Below are positions 36,101 to 48,507 of a DNA stretch of 64,000 nt, piece by piece (position 1 is the stretch's first letter; every line of letters begins with the position of its first letter). Both the position numbers and the translations under genes were made by a program. This stretch comes from Ascaris suum (taxonomy: Eukaryota; Nematoda; Chromadorea; Rhabditida; Ascarididae). The stretch is from assembly GCA_013433145.1 (NCBI GenBank), contig CM024188.1:12328345-12392344 (forward strand). The letters run 5' to 3'. The notes under the pieces were generated by a model, which worked only from the letters and a program-made list of their open reading frames with translations, did not search any database and had not been told where the DNA came from.

Positions 36101-39100
36101 CAACTCCCGGAGTGGCCTGTCACTATACAAAGTTAATCTGGAGTTGGAAAAAAGCATGTCCCATATGTACCTCATTTCTATGACTCTGAGAAAAGTTATT
36201 CCCTAGGAGAGTGCTATGAAGTTTTACCACCTTGAAAAGCAAACTCAAGTGTGCTAAACACTGAACACTTGTGGAATTCTTTCTTGAAAAATTTTTTTCT
36301 TTTGCAGCGAAGAAAATTTTGCTTTCCTGTAAATTTCCATACACCCTTGTAAATGTCGACGTCAAAAAGACAGTCTCTTTTTAACCCTCACTATTTAGGC
36401 ATCGACTTGTGTGGAAACATTAAACAATGCCTGGCGGAACAAAAACAGGAAAGAGAAGTTGCTTCCAGCTCTCGGCGCGTTCGTATAAACATTCGTTGCT
36501 GTAGGAATTCGCTAGCTGCTAGTATCAATTAGGGACGAACAGCGGAAATTCCGAGTTACTAAAATCTCTTGAAAGCGGGTGGACAACCCAAAATCGTGCG
36601 TTGCGACCACCAACGAAATCGACGCGAAGCGGCGCGATATAAGCTGCAACGATGGCCTTATAGTGAAATAATCGTTAAGTGCGCGTTCAGTTCGGCTCCA
36701 CTCGCGTCGATTCAATCGCACATCGTCGCATGCGCGTTGCATGTTACGGCTACGATGGATGCGTGAGCGCATTCCAGCCTGCTCTTGCTGACAGCACTCA
36801 TCCGTTGGGGTGGTGTTGTTACGTCGGCCTAGTTATTAATGTGCAAAGTTGAACATATCGAGCTGGTATTGCTTGGAATCAGTTCCATTCACTAGAAAAC
36901 GCCACTTTCGAAGCGACAAAATATTATGACGGAATATTTCAGAGCCCAGCAGTTGTTTTGCAGCAAGGCAGCTTTCAAATTCTACACTTTTTATGCGCCA
37001 ATGACCTGGCTGCGGAATTTGCGAGGTTAATTGAAACATCTCCATCGAAAGTTAATATGCAAACGATAATTCCGTATACCGCACGTGGATTAGTGCTCAA
37101 GATGAAGCCTTTGTATTATGCACATATGACTGTCGTCTCAGAGCATGCAGACGTGCAGAGGCGGCGAAGCGAAAATTCCTATCCCACTGACCTTCCGAGA
37201 ATTGAAAATGGATGAAAAGTGCAGGTTTTTGGGAGCGGCTCCCTTCTACTGATTCGGGACCGTTCTCAGAATGGAGGCACGAAGAGGGAGAGGGAGTGGA
37301 AGAAAGTTGTCACAATGTTAAATATGTAACGCATTGTATAGGTTTCAGTAGAGTTTCTTCATACTATAGCATTTTACTGCATTTCAGCTGAATATTCGAA
37401 ATGAACTGTTATATTGCCACTTGAATTACCTATTTTTGATGTGCAATTCTTAGCTTCTTGTTCGACACTCTGACAGATTGCGCTTATTTCTATGTTAGTT
37501 GCGCAAATCCGTAGCAGTTACTAAAAAATTGGAACGAATTATACATCTGCACTTTTTAAAAATCATTTCCCCATTTCATAAAGTCGTGGTCCTCTTAGAC
37601 GCTGTTTTGAGTACAGAACGACTGAAAGTGCGAGAAAAAATTTTGCTGCAAAAAGGTTCGTTTTATTTGTTGCAAAACTCGTAAACTTTATCTTGCACAC
37701 ATTTAAGTTTTTTCGGCCTCTGAACTTCGAAATCTTTCCAATGACTTTTCATTTGCTAACAGCCATTGCGTTGAAGGCGGTCGTGTCTGAATGTCTTCAT
37801 AGATATAAACCGAGATAAACAACCTTAAACGCAATATCCTCTTTCGACGCCTTGTTTCGCAGGAGGAAGCGATTAGAAGCTGTATCGTCAACACAAGCCA
37901 CCTTGCCCCATCCAACAGATTCTTCTTTCTTCTGGTCATGTTTGATGTAGCAAATGCTAACACATTTCGAGAATGTAATCTATAGAAATAATCCATAACA
38001 TTGACTCGGGAATCTACACAAATTTCACCGTTATCAGTTGATTTCAACAATAAAGCACTGTCTATGTGCGCACTGTTGTTGGTTGCACACATAATTGGCT
38101 CGCACCACAGTCAAAATCGTCCATTAAAGCCTTGAGCCGCAGGGTCCTTCTTCGAACTATGCAGTTCGTAAAATAAATTTTGGCAACAAATGATGATTTC
38201 GAAGAAGCGTTTAAAAAAAAATCAAACACTATAGCAGAAGTAACATTACATTAGCATTTGTTTCATGTAGTGTCAGCGATTGCAAAAGACGCAGAAAACT
38301 TTGCTCGCAAAATGGATTTCCTCGCAGCTTCTTTCAAAATTGCGGCATTTCATGCTTGAAGAATTCTATATGTTAGTTATCTGGAGTCGAGGTGGTCAGG
38401 ATTGTCTTGCCTTGCGTTTACCGTTTCTTTCAATTAAAGCAACTTTTACAAGAAGTAAACCTACCGAAAAAATTAACTGCTGATGGTTCGGTTTACAGAT
38501 GAGCACAGAAAGCAGTCCATTTTGCATAACATGACGAGGATTCATGGCACGGAGCATGTGAGATAAAACGTGAAAGAGCCCATTTGTTCCGAAACGCGTC
38601 CACGAAGACGAAGTACATAGGACACAAACGATGTGTAACTTCAAGCACAGCAGTCAGACAGGTGGAATGAATGCAGAAAATACGCAACATGTGGAGAGAT
38701 ATGGCCGGGAGGTTGAGAAAATAATGTGGGGTGAGGGACGCAGCGACTGTTGCATCGCATTCGTTGCGCGCATTCACACCAACCGCAAATATTGAACGAT
38801 GTGCCCAGTGCTATGGGGTGTGGAGGTGTGTGGTCTGTTGACGGGTGTTTTTTGTCAGTTTAGAACCTTCCACTCAGCGTTTCGATAAGAAATTTCTGAT
38901 ATTGGAGATCTAGTAACCAAAAACTCACTTTTTATGCATTTTGGGAAACCTGCAGATGCTGAAGATGACTGCATACATCTAAACTTCTGGCTGAATGAAC
39001 GTGGTGCAGTGGAGTCTGAAGAGGAGTGACTTTTTTATGAAAGGTGTCGTCTGTAGCGGGAAAGAAAAACGACTTTTTGGTCGGGCTACGTATAAGCACT

Positions 39101-42100
39101 TGGTCGCCCAGGAAACGCATAAGTAAGGATCGCTGTTTGTTCTTTGAACATCGTTGCACTCAGGGTAGTCAAAGAACCTGTGTGGTGGAAAGCTTGCACT
39201 GTGCTAACTTCCCTGGTCCGGTCTATCACTGGTTGATGGGCACACAAATGCTTCAAAAATAGAATCACTCAAAGTCTGTTGTAGAAGTTGCGCACAAAAA
39301 TTACAAATTTCCATCATATGGAAAACAAGCGTGAATGCGTATTAGATAAGTCTGCTGAGAGTTTCGTTTTTTTGCCTGCATCGACCGCTTAAGTAACCAA
39401 ATTGGTTTCATAAATTTTCTATCGCCTTCAAGTATTTTTTCAACCCGTTCTGAAGTGGATGAAGGCGGCTTACTTCTTGTTTAGAAGCTACAACTGTAGG
39501 GTAGATATGGCGATATCCCTCTAAATAGGAAGAAAGGTGACGTTCTCATAACGCACTTCTGGAAGAATTTTCAAAAAAACAATATGATGTGGTGCTTGCA
39601 TGAATGGTTTGATATGGGAAGTATAGGCTCAGAATAGGCAAAACAAAATGCTAATTTCAGTGTCAAAATCTTACTGCGAAATTTGTATTATTAGGTGCTT
39701 TATATAACAATTTCCCATAATTTGTTTTTTCGTTGTAAAATTTTCTTTTCTCATAGACTTCGAAATTTGACAGTTGAGAATTTTCCACTGCCTTCTTTTG
39801 AACTTTTTCTTACTTCAAATTAAGAAGCAGTAGTTTTGATGCTCGTGGCACTGAAGTTTTGTTGTTTTAATTGGTTTTCGTTTTTTTTCTTTTTAATTTC
39901 AGAGTTTTGCAAAAAACAACAGGGAACTCTGATGTGAAATCTAATCGTTGCTGTTTTTTCTCCTTATTATACCAACTACCATCACTTTTGGTAAAACCCA
40001 TTTCCCAAATAAACTGCTCACAAGTTATTTTGGAAGGAGACGCAACTTTTTTTAAAAGAGCTGACACCGGAGGTGGGAAGAATAGTCTCCATTTGCTGTA
40101 TGAACGGTCAAGAAATAATAAACTTCCACGAAATGACTTTCATAACAGGTAACGGGATAAGTGGCAGTGTTGAAAGTCGGAAACGGAAGCCAATTATGTT
40201 GCACTTTTTAATCCTGTGAGGTCTATGTTACGAGAACTGCTACAGTGTGATGGTTAGGCTTGAGTAGCGTTTAAGGAAACTGTAAAAATTTTAAGAGTGC
40301 TTCAGGCTGAAAGTGCCTTTTTGCTCGTTGTTGGATGGAGGAGCGCCTATTTCCTGTGATCCGGACGAGTTCTTTCTTATTTCATCGATTCTGAACTCTT
40401 GCTGCTGGTAAGGAGTTTATGAGGATGTTGCGAAGTGACAGGGGATGTTTAAAAGTCCACTCAAAAGCTGAGACAATTGCTGTGACGATTAAGGCGAAAA
40501 AAAACAGCTTTGATATGAAACGGAATCTAGTTTAGATAGGAACTTAAATTTAGAAATATTCACCATTTTCTTATCATAACTCCTCCTACTCACTGCCTCT
40601 CTCCTCTCGATTTTATTTGAATTTGATTTCTCTTCAGTTAGGAAAAACGAACAAACTGTGGCTGGAAGCTTCCTGTAAAAGCCTAGTAGAGAAGCATGTC
40701 AAAGGAGCTAGTACGATATGCGGATGCATATTCTCAATACGGAGTAACCGTTTTCCAAGGTCAGCAACAAATAGTGAACGTGCAGAATGATGCTTTCATA
40801 TATTTGTTAACTTGGCAGCTTGCACAGATTTCCACAGAAGATTCGTTTTTTTTCTCGTCCCAACAATGGAAGGTGCATGCAACCTCTTAACCTTTAAGTA
40901 TCTATAGCTTTTTTTTTTTAAATCGGTGGATTAACAGGAATTATGGTATAGGAGGTTTTTACCTTATACCCACCAAGTCTCATAAGGGAACAGTTAGCGA
41001 ATAGCAGAAAGTTTTAAACGAGGAAGTATGCGGGAAATACCAAAATTATTTAACAATATAGGCATAAAAATACAAAAGGCCGGGAAGATGTAACAACGTG
41101 TAATAGGATTCATGCACAATGTCTGACATTAAGCGACTACTGCTGGGTATGTTATTTTTCAACTGGTGGCCATATCAGACATAATACTATTGCGTTGTCG
41201 TATAAGTGGCTCCCAATTTCACTACCTTTCCCGTGTTATTTTTTCGTATGCGAATGGTTTTTAACGGCTGTTTTGGAGCTGCTAAAGAACGCCAATTTTT
41301 AAAAATTAGTCCCTGCAGCGAAGCATTGTAAGTTTTTGTCTCCTGGATAACTCAGCGAGCAATACACATGTGAAACTATGCTTAGGGCTGCTTTGTTATT
41401 GGGAAAACAACTGAACGTCATCTTTTGTTTTCTTTTTTTGGTGCGTATCTGCAAACGTTAAAGTTCCGGTTCGACTACAGAGTTTAACGGTGACAGAAAA
41501 TATCTGCAAAACCTTTTAAGATAATGGCGCTGTAGGTTTAAAACATAGGAGTGGAAGGTAAATTGTCTCAAAATAAATTTTCTGAAAGGTTTCAGCGGTT
41601 GAAGCAGACTCAAAAAATAAGTTTTTCATTTTGGTGATATTATACAAAAACTCGATCGCGTTTCTTAAGCAAGGATGGCCCGACTTTTTTTTATGGAGCG
41701 ATCTACCGACCATTCTTGTTGCTCAAGTGGTGCAGGTAGATGTATTCTATGTGCGTGAAGTGGTACGCATATTTGCCGTTGAGCGTACTGCTACGACCTA
41801 TCCCATTGCCATTTCCTGCAACAACATGCGTCCTCATTTTCCGCCTTTCGGAAATCGACAGCCCTTTTGCACCATTCAGGCAGCATAGCACTACAGTGCT
41901 ACTTTCTAGTACATGTGTTACTTCTACTCGTATAATCTAAGGCACTGAGTGTAGAATCGGAGTGAAGTCCGTGCGCTCACGATCATGACCACTGCTTATC
42001 TGTGGTGTTGAAAGTAAAACCTGGGGCCATGGGTTTCGGAAACTTTAGAAACATAACTGTGGTAAGGAGTAGGGGAAGATGGACTTGTGGACTTGAGGGC

Positions 42101-44199
42101 ATGTGTTGCGGACGTTTCTCATAGGACTGTGGGAAACGCAAGTCAATGTTAACTGTGCCAGATGGGCAAAATAGCGTTATGTACGTTCCGAAATATTCCA
42201 AGTTTTATTATACCTTCGCATGCTTAAATCAGCGATGAAATATCGTTGTGGGCGCAGCGCTTTTGTGTAATGTTTAGTGCGCACTGTTAGAGGAGCTTAT
42301 CTCAAGCATTAAAGCTGCTTTTAGGTTTGTTCGCATAGCTGTCGTTTTGCGGGAGTGGTATTTCTTTACGGTTAATTTATCGTTTCGCTTGCGAAAGTCA
42401 AAAGTTGTTGAGGTGCTGAATTTCACCAACAGAGCTTTTAGAACATGTTTTGAACCCTCGAAATCGGTATTTTTGAAGAAGTCGAAATTTTCACCTTCTA
42501 GCACACCTATGGCTTGAAAACTTTCGCTGGTGAAGGTGAAGTTTGCTTGTGACCTCCAACCTCAGCGTGGAAGGAGAGGGGATAGGGGAGCAGCAGGAAT
42601 CTGGACCGAATTTTTCGATTTTTCAATAATTGCGTTTTGGTTGTCTGTATGCTTGAGAGCTGTCATAGAGAGGGCTTTGGCTGTGGTCTGAGCATCTTCG
42701 GAATTCTGTTTCGACCACCTGCATTCGAGTCACTCAATATCTCTGGGCTGTCTGCCTGAGGTTTTGCTGCTCAGAAACGCTGCTACGTTCTAACTTTCAG
42801 CTTCTATCGCGAGCGAAACGGTCACTGTTCATCTTAGCCGCATTGTTTCATACGTTGACAGTTCTTTATTTGCTTAGGTAAATCATAAACTTGAAAGCGT
42901 AGTAGTGTTCCTGGAGAATGGCTGTTTTGAAAAGAGGGGTATTAATCTCGGTACCTGCGAAAATGAGAGTATTTTTAAAGGAGGCGTACTTTGAAAAGCT
43001 CTCCAAGCCGCTTTTCTAGGGTTTACTGCATTCGTGATAACACATAAAGTTCCACGCTGCTAGCGCTAAGGCTCGAGTAAAAGAAGGAATCTGTAATTGG
43101 TGGGATATAACCGGCATGAAGGTTGTTCATGTGTTTCGCGTTCGCTTGCAGTTGCACTGCAATCACTTCATTCGTGTAAATGCCACAAATCTACGTGTAT
43201 GAGATGATTTCACATTTCCTTAGGTATTATTATGGCTGAGGGAGAGGAAGTTGGTTTAATGAAATATATATATGTATAATAACGTTCGTTCCCTTCGGTG
43301 CTACTAGTTGCACCGTCCTTAAGGTCGTGCAGTTTGCGCAACCACTTCGGCGTGTCTTTCGCACATATTTGCGATTCTCGTAAAAGTTTTTCTTATCTTT
43401 CTATATGCGGGTTAATGCAGGCCGATGGCGAGTTGCGTACTAATGGCATTGAGGAAGGTGAAGGCGAGTACTTGGCAAAACAGTTCATTCGCCTTCATTC
43501 TCTCATGTCCTTCAGCGGAGTATCCCCATCGCACGATTGCAGGCTAGTGGGAAACAAACCCGGTTAACAGAAGCTAGTTGATTAATCCCTTTTGAGCTCT
43601 AGTAAAGAGCAACAGTTTTGCTTTGGCTTGATTTCAGGTAGGCATATTGGGTTCCTCTTTTCATATTTATAGCGCTGACCGTAGCAATATGCGCTTTAAA
43701 ATCTCAGTGTTTAAATCTTATTTCTAGGCTTTTAAACAGGAGCACAAAAGAAAACTTCCGTTTTTATGTGGTGCACACTAATTATCGTCGAAGATGTGTA
43801 AGAACGAGGGTCCATAATGCACGCCGATTCTTCAGTTTTGCGTCTGCACGCTTCGATGAGGATTGCGTTGTCTTGCTTGATAAGGATATCAATCGAGCTA
43901 GACCTATCGTTTACAAGCACAAGTTGCCTGATTTATCGGTACAGAAGCGTTTGCAACGTCGATCCTTTGTTATGGCAAAATGCGTACTGAACCTATTTCA
44001 CACAACAGTGATCCGCTAGATCGAAGGAACGGTCTTAGAAAATGTGATATCGTTTGGTCTAATAAGTTGAGCCAAGGTTCAGCATCCACAGATGTGCCAG
44101 TATTTGTTTGGCTTGTTGCGCTTTATTGGCATCTTTTGTGCGCAGTTTTGGTTTGTTGATTGGTGGCTGATTTTGTTGTTTAAATGTGTTTTTCCTGCA
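30172..44199. other. 14-kb gene-poor region
   Basis: Between the kinase start and the Jagunal gene I could not support any gene. Patches that stay open or are GC-richer lie near 30240-30527 (-), 33616-33858 (+), 36520-36780 (both strands), 36949-37215 (+), 37703-38092 (-) and 43768-44019 (+). None shows a recognisable family motif joined to convincing splice sites. Some may be degenerate transposons. The 33.9-34.1 kb part is made of loose repeats of TAGTACT/ACTGGC-like words. Confidence 0.5.
32184..32214. repeat. G-rich tract
   Basis: A run of twelve G followed by AGGGAGGAGAGGAGGGGG on the + strand. It could form a G-quadruplex; otherwise it is low-complexity DNA in a gene-poor region. Confidence 0.9.
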
Positions 44200-44204
44200 G
44201 GTCT

Positions 44205-44210
44205 ATGTGA
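44205..44210 (+). promoter_or_regulatory. start-stop upstream ORF overlapping the Jagunal ATG
   Basis: ATGTGA lies 4 nt behind the acceptor TTTCCTGCAG (AG at 44199-44200). The A of this stop codon is the first base of the Jagunal start codon. A start directly followed by a stop is a known ribosome-stalling type of upstream ORF in animals. Whether it is translated here is inference. Confidence 0.55.
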
Positions 44211-47200
44211 TGTCCTCTCGATCTGGGCCGCGAGCAGCTGGAACCGATGGAACTGATTTTAGGCATCGGCAACGTGTAGCTGCCCACTATCAGTACAGGT
44301 ACGTGCATATTTCTTTGAAATTGCAAACCTTTACTCTGATGGGGATTTGTAAATTGCTATGATAGTATCATAAGTGCTGAAGTCGATTTCGGTGAAAAAC
44401 ACTTTCAAATGATCGCTGATTGAAATGCCGAAAAATGGTCTTTTAGCTCCACCCGAACGAGTGGAGTAACAGTAGGCGGGGCGTCGGTGTTCTTAGCAAG
44501 ATTGGAGTATTCAGAAGTTGAAAGTTTGAAATGAAAAAAGAAAACGGTGTGTTCCAAGGTCAACAACTGTAATGGTGTTCCATTCGCGGCATCTTTTCGC
44601 ACGGCCTACTAGAGGATATTTTTACTCATTTTCGTCAACTTTTGAACGGTTCGATTTTTATTTTTGTTGGATTCCTCTATATAAATATCCTATATTCTAT
44701 AGGATATTTATATAGAGGAATTTATAGAGATATTTATATAGAGGAATATAAATATCCTATAATATTAAAAGTGTTATAGGTGCATTTTTTTTTGCATGTT
44801 ACGAAGAGCCTTAAAAGTTTAGTCAAGTGCTTGATGGCATCTCTCGCAAGGCTCTGGTGCTGGGTCTAAGCTGCTTTTAGCTCAGCTTCACTATCAGAAA
44901 TATTCAAGTTCGAATGCATGCTTTGGTGCAAGCTTTCATGCTCAAAGGTTCTCCAGCAAAAATATCTCATTTGGATTTCATAGTTAGAGGTTATCGTCAT
45001 GATGCTGGTGATCCTTGGGCTAGATTTTCAATCTCGACCATCTGTGCTGCAAATGCTCGTTCGCAGTTCCCAGATTTCGCAAATTTTTAATGGAACAAAT
45101 TTCCTCGGGACAAGTTCCTGATAACAAAAATATGAAATTCAAATTTCTCCCATTCTTAAATGCTTGCAATTAAAATTCCGATGGTGCAAAACTCAGTGGC
45201 ACAAATATACCTCCCTGCAACGCGCAGATTCTCCGTAAGTCCTCCTGACTCGAATGTTCCGGATACAAGCATGGAGGTTATCAGATATATACAGATGAAG
45301 GCATGCTGGTTTTGAAAGAAATTTGCCGACTTTTCACATATTAATTATCAGTTTCACATCTGAAGGTGCTGCAACTCCCAATGCAAGAGCCCCACGCATA
45401 AATTTCTGTGCCGCAGGCGCCCATGCTCATATTCTTGCCGCGAAAACATTTGGCACTGCAAGTCTCGCTGAATATGTGCTTCTGTCATAGTGGTGTAAGT
45501 CTTCGCGGCTGACAAATTTTCTTTGCCGTACTGAGCCCATCATGCGAAAATTTTTCCTTGTGACATTTCTGTCGTTTAGTAATATAACTGCAGACCCTTC
45601 GGAAGTCATGAAATAACACACTGAAGAGGTTATGCAAGTGCCTGACGTTTATCTTTCTGGTATCGAAATATGCAGTTAGACACCAGTGAATTCTAACATC
45701 CATTTTCCATCACTCCCCGTTTTTTGGTAAGGGAATGAGGGGAAGGCAGGTGGGGGTAGGGAGGGTGGAGATATTGAGCAGGTGGAGATTCACCAAGAAA
45801 TTAAGATACAGTTAGGTAAAAATGACGAAAAAGAAGTTTAGATTGCTCGCAGCCAGGAAAGAAGTAACGCTGAATATTGAAAATAGAAGCTGTAATAAAA
45901 AGGTTGCGGCGGTGTGATTGGGGATAGTTGTAGAAAATTGGGCATTTCGAGATTGAGATTGGCAGATGAGGCGAGGCTTTAGAACTCATCGCAGAAGGTG
46001 CACGCATAAAAACTTTCTCAGCATTAACGAAGATTAACACGTTTTCTTTAACAATACGTATTTTCTAAAGGATTTCACTGACAATTCTGCGGATCAGTTG
46101 GAAGTGTTATACAAAGGGGATCAGTGCTTGTGGGATGCGAACTTCGTTCCAAGCCATGCAGTACAGTGTTACAATGTTTATTTTAACAGTTAATGAGAAT
46201 AACATTTATAGCGTCAGAAGGATTCAAGAGAGTTTTGCAAGAAAGTTGAATCACTTTGAAGTCCGCAACATTGAAGGATCTTTATTCTTTTATAGCATTT
46301 CTCCAATAACTGTGTTCGTATTTTTCAATGGTTCCTCAAATAGGAGATAGGAATAGTTCCTGTCATTCTCACACCTGAAAAAAAAGTAGTTCGAATGTGC
46401 ACATGAAAATGCCTATGTCTTTTCTGGTGAGCACTAACTAGTGCTTTTTTGTTGCCAACCACTCATGGATGCTTCTAGTGTGCAATACAAGTCATATCTG
46501 AAATGGCTGTTCGTGATACACTCCATGGTTTTGGTGGCCATGTGGATAAAGGTTGGAGGTGAATTCGTCGTTCGAGAGCTCGGCGTCAAATGGACGTTTT
46601 ATTCATCTCTCGACTTGCCAAGCGCCTATCCGTGGGAGTACATCTGGTCGTTGTCGTTTCTGCCAGTGGTTTTCGCACTTTCCTCTTTTCAGCGGAATAA
46701 GGTTGGTTCTTTTAGTCGAGGTTCAGAGGTTTATAAGGAACTTTCCTCACTTTATTTCTTTGGAGGTCTCACACACAGAAGTTTCACTATATGGGAAAGG
46801 AGGGTGTGGATATCTACCAGAGTAGTTTTTTGAGTTGGCAGATGATATTTTTTATATGTGGTAATGGTTTTTATACAATTCCGCGGCTTCGCAGCTTCGT
46901 GGTTGCCATCTGGCGTTCATATACGTGAAATGTCTGAGCCATGGTTGTTAAACCCATCTGCTATATGGGTTTACTGAGTGATTAGACCACCTTAAAATTA
47001 AACAGATGTCATCTTCGATTATAGAACCAAAAGGCTATGTAAGTTGAGAGTTCTTTCTTGAATTTTTAACTAGCAGTAGACCACTTTTCCCAGCTTCTTC
47101 TGACTTGTAGATCTTGAACACCCTTCAGTTTTGTTGATTCTTCACCCAAAACCTGGTCCCCACTTTTGACAGATTGAAACTGCAGTTACACGTTGTTCGG

Positions 47201-48507
47201 TTTCGTAAGCTGTTCTCAGACGATTCACGAAGTTATTGCCTCACTTTTTATCACGCTATACCTCTACCGATGAGATGACCCCACTTTCATTTGGGTAGGA
47301 GCTTCGTCTTTCAGATATCTGTTGCTCTGTCATACCCATCCTTTTTCAAGTTGCCGATAGATGTTTAATATATCTCGTCTTATCAGATAGAACAGGCAAC
47401 GTTGTCGTTTAAATTTCGCTGTGAAAAACACGAGAAAGGTAAATATTTCGGACTCTGCATTTAAAGAGTTAATTTCATTGCCAGCTGATTCCTGATGAGA
47501 ACAGTTTGTGAGTGCACTGGTTACAGTACACAAAAGCGAAGACCTACGAACGTAATGTTTCACATTACTACTGCAAATATAAACCAATGGCAGCGTTATT
47601 CTCTGACTACTGTTTGCTTGCATAGTTATAGTGAGCACAAAAAAGAAAAGAGAAAGCAAGCCGAGCTATAGAGCAATTAGCAGATCGCATCAGACGTTGT
47701 TGCGCGGTTAGCGAAGCAGCTGAGGTCGTTCTTCGCTTCCCACATATGCTGCAAAGTTCACGCAGGAAAGTTTCATTCGTGCCTGAGTACGTCGAATCAC
47801 AGAGCGGCTCGGTTCTGAAAAAACAGTGCCCATGGCAGTGAGGGATGCAAATTCAGAACAGAAAGAAAAACAGAAAACAGAGCTTGTTCCGGTAAATAAT
47901 CCTAAACTCATCCGTTTACTCAGCAGTTTCAGATGAATTGGGAACGATGGCGTCAATGGAAATAGAGACGTTTTGGAATAAATGTAAAACTTCCCACATG
48001 CATCTCCTAGCATGCACCTGCGTCAGCGCATTGCCGGATGTACTCAGTCCTCTCCTCTTTCCACCCCTGCACCTCATGCTCTACCCTACAGCCAGAAAGA
48101 ACACAAAAAGGTCGAGGGTCATTTCGCCTACCATTCTGTGTATTGCGTGACTCTTGTTCTTACATTTCTGTCATCTATCTTTCATTTATATTATTAAGCA
48201 CATATACTGTCGTCATGAAAGAAGTACTTGGTGTTTTCTTCAGGTGTCGCTATTGCGGATGCATTACTACAGTCAGTTTCTGGTAGGAATATTACCGTGC
48301 GCTATTGGAATGGGCGGCCAGCTGCCCGAATTGTTCGACTATCTTTCTGATATGGAGCACAGTCAAACGCCCACTTTCAAAGGCACGTTTCCGATGGTTA
48401 TTATTTGGTATATTTTCTTTCTTGTGGCTCTTCAAATCCACGGATTTGCCATGTATTTTTCTTATCATTTGACTGCTTCGTGGCAGCCACTAAAGAAGCG
48501 AGATTAG
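44210..48507 (+). CDS. JAGN1: Jagunal homologue, ER membrane protein (complete, 3 exons)
   Basis: Exons 44210-44298, 46479-46701 and 48244-48507 total 576 nt (191 residues plus stop) with GT-AG introns and agreeing phases. The N-terminus [20 protein letters not shown] matches the conserved start of human JAGN1 (about 183 residues, [15 protein letters not shown]). Later landmarks are [20 protein letters not shown], then [14 protein letters not shown] and [13 protein letters not shown]. Four hydrophobic segments are seen, as in the family. The protein ends in KKRD, a KKXX-type ER-retrieval signal, as human JAGN1 also ends in a lysine-rich tail. Jagunal organises ER membrane in fly oocytes and supports early secretion and neutrophil granule formation in mammals. 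The acceptor just before the ATG suggests trans-splicing or a 5' UTR intron. I see nothing abnormal in the coding frame. Confidence 0.94.
44671..44721. repeat. perfect 24-bp palindrome in Jagunal intron 1
   Basis: Positions 44671-44694 and 44698-44721 are exact reverse complements around a 3-nt centre TTC. Further partial copies of the same AT-rich word (ATATTTATATAGAGGAAT and AATATAAATATCCTATA) follow directly to about 44765. It may be a young AT-rich foldback or an expansion of a hairpin-forming word. Confidence 0.9.

Noticed and set aside
36949..37215. Open frame after a TATTTCAG acceptor reading LAAEFARLIETSPSK
   Set aside because: No donor, partner exon or family resemblance found, and the opposite strand is equally open; left as a hint only.
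37703..38092. 129-codon open frame on the - strand
   Set aside because: No motif, no start or splice context; chance or degenerate transposon.
41461..41500. GGTTCGACTAC, a tRNA B-box-like word
   Set aside because: No A box or cloverleaf could be drawn around it.
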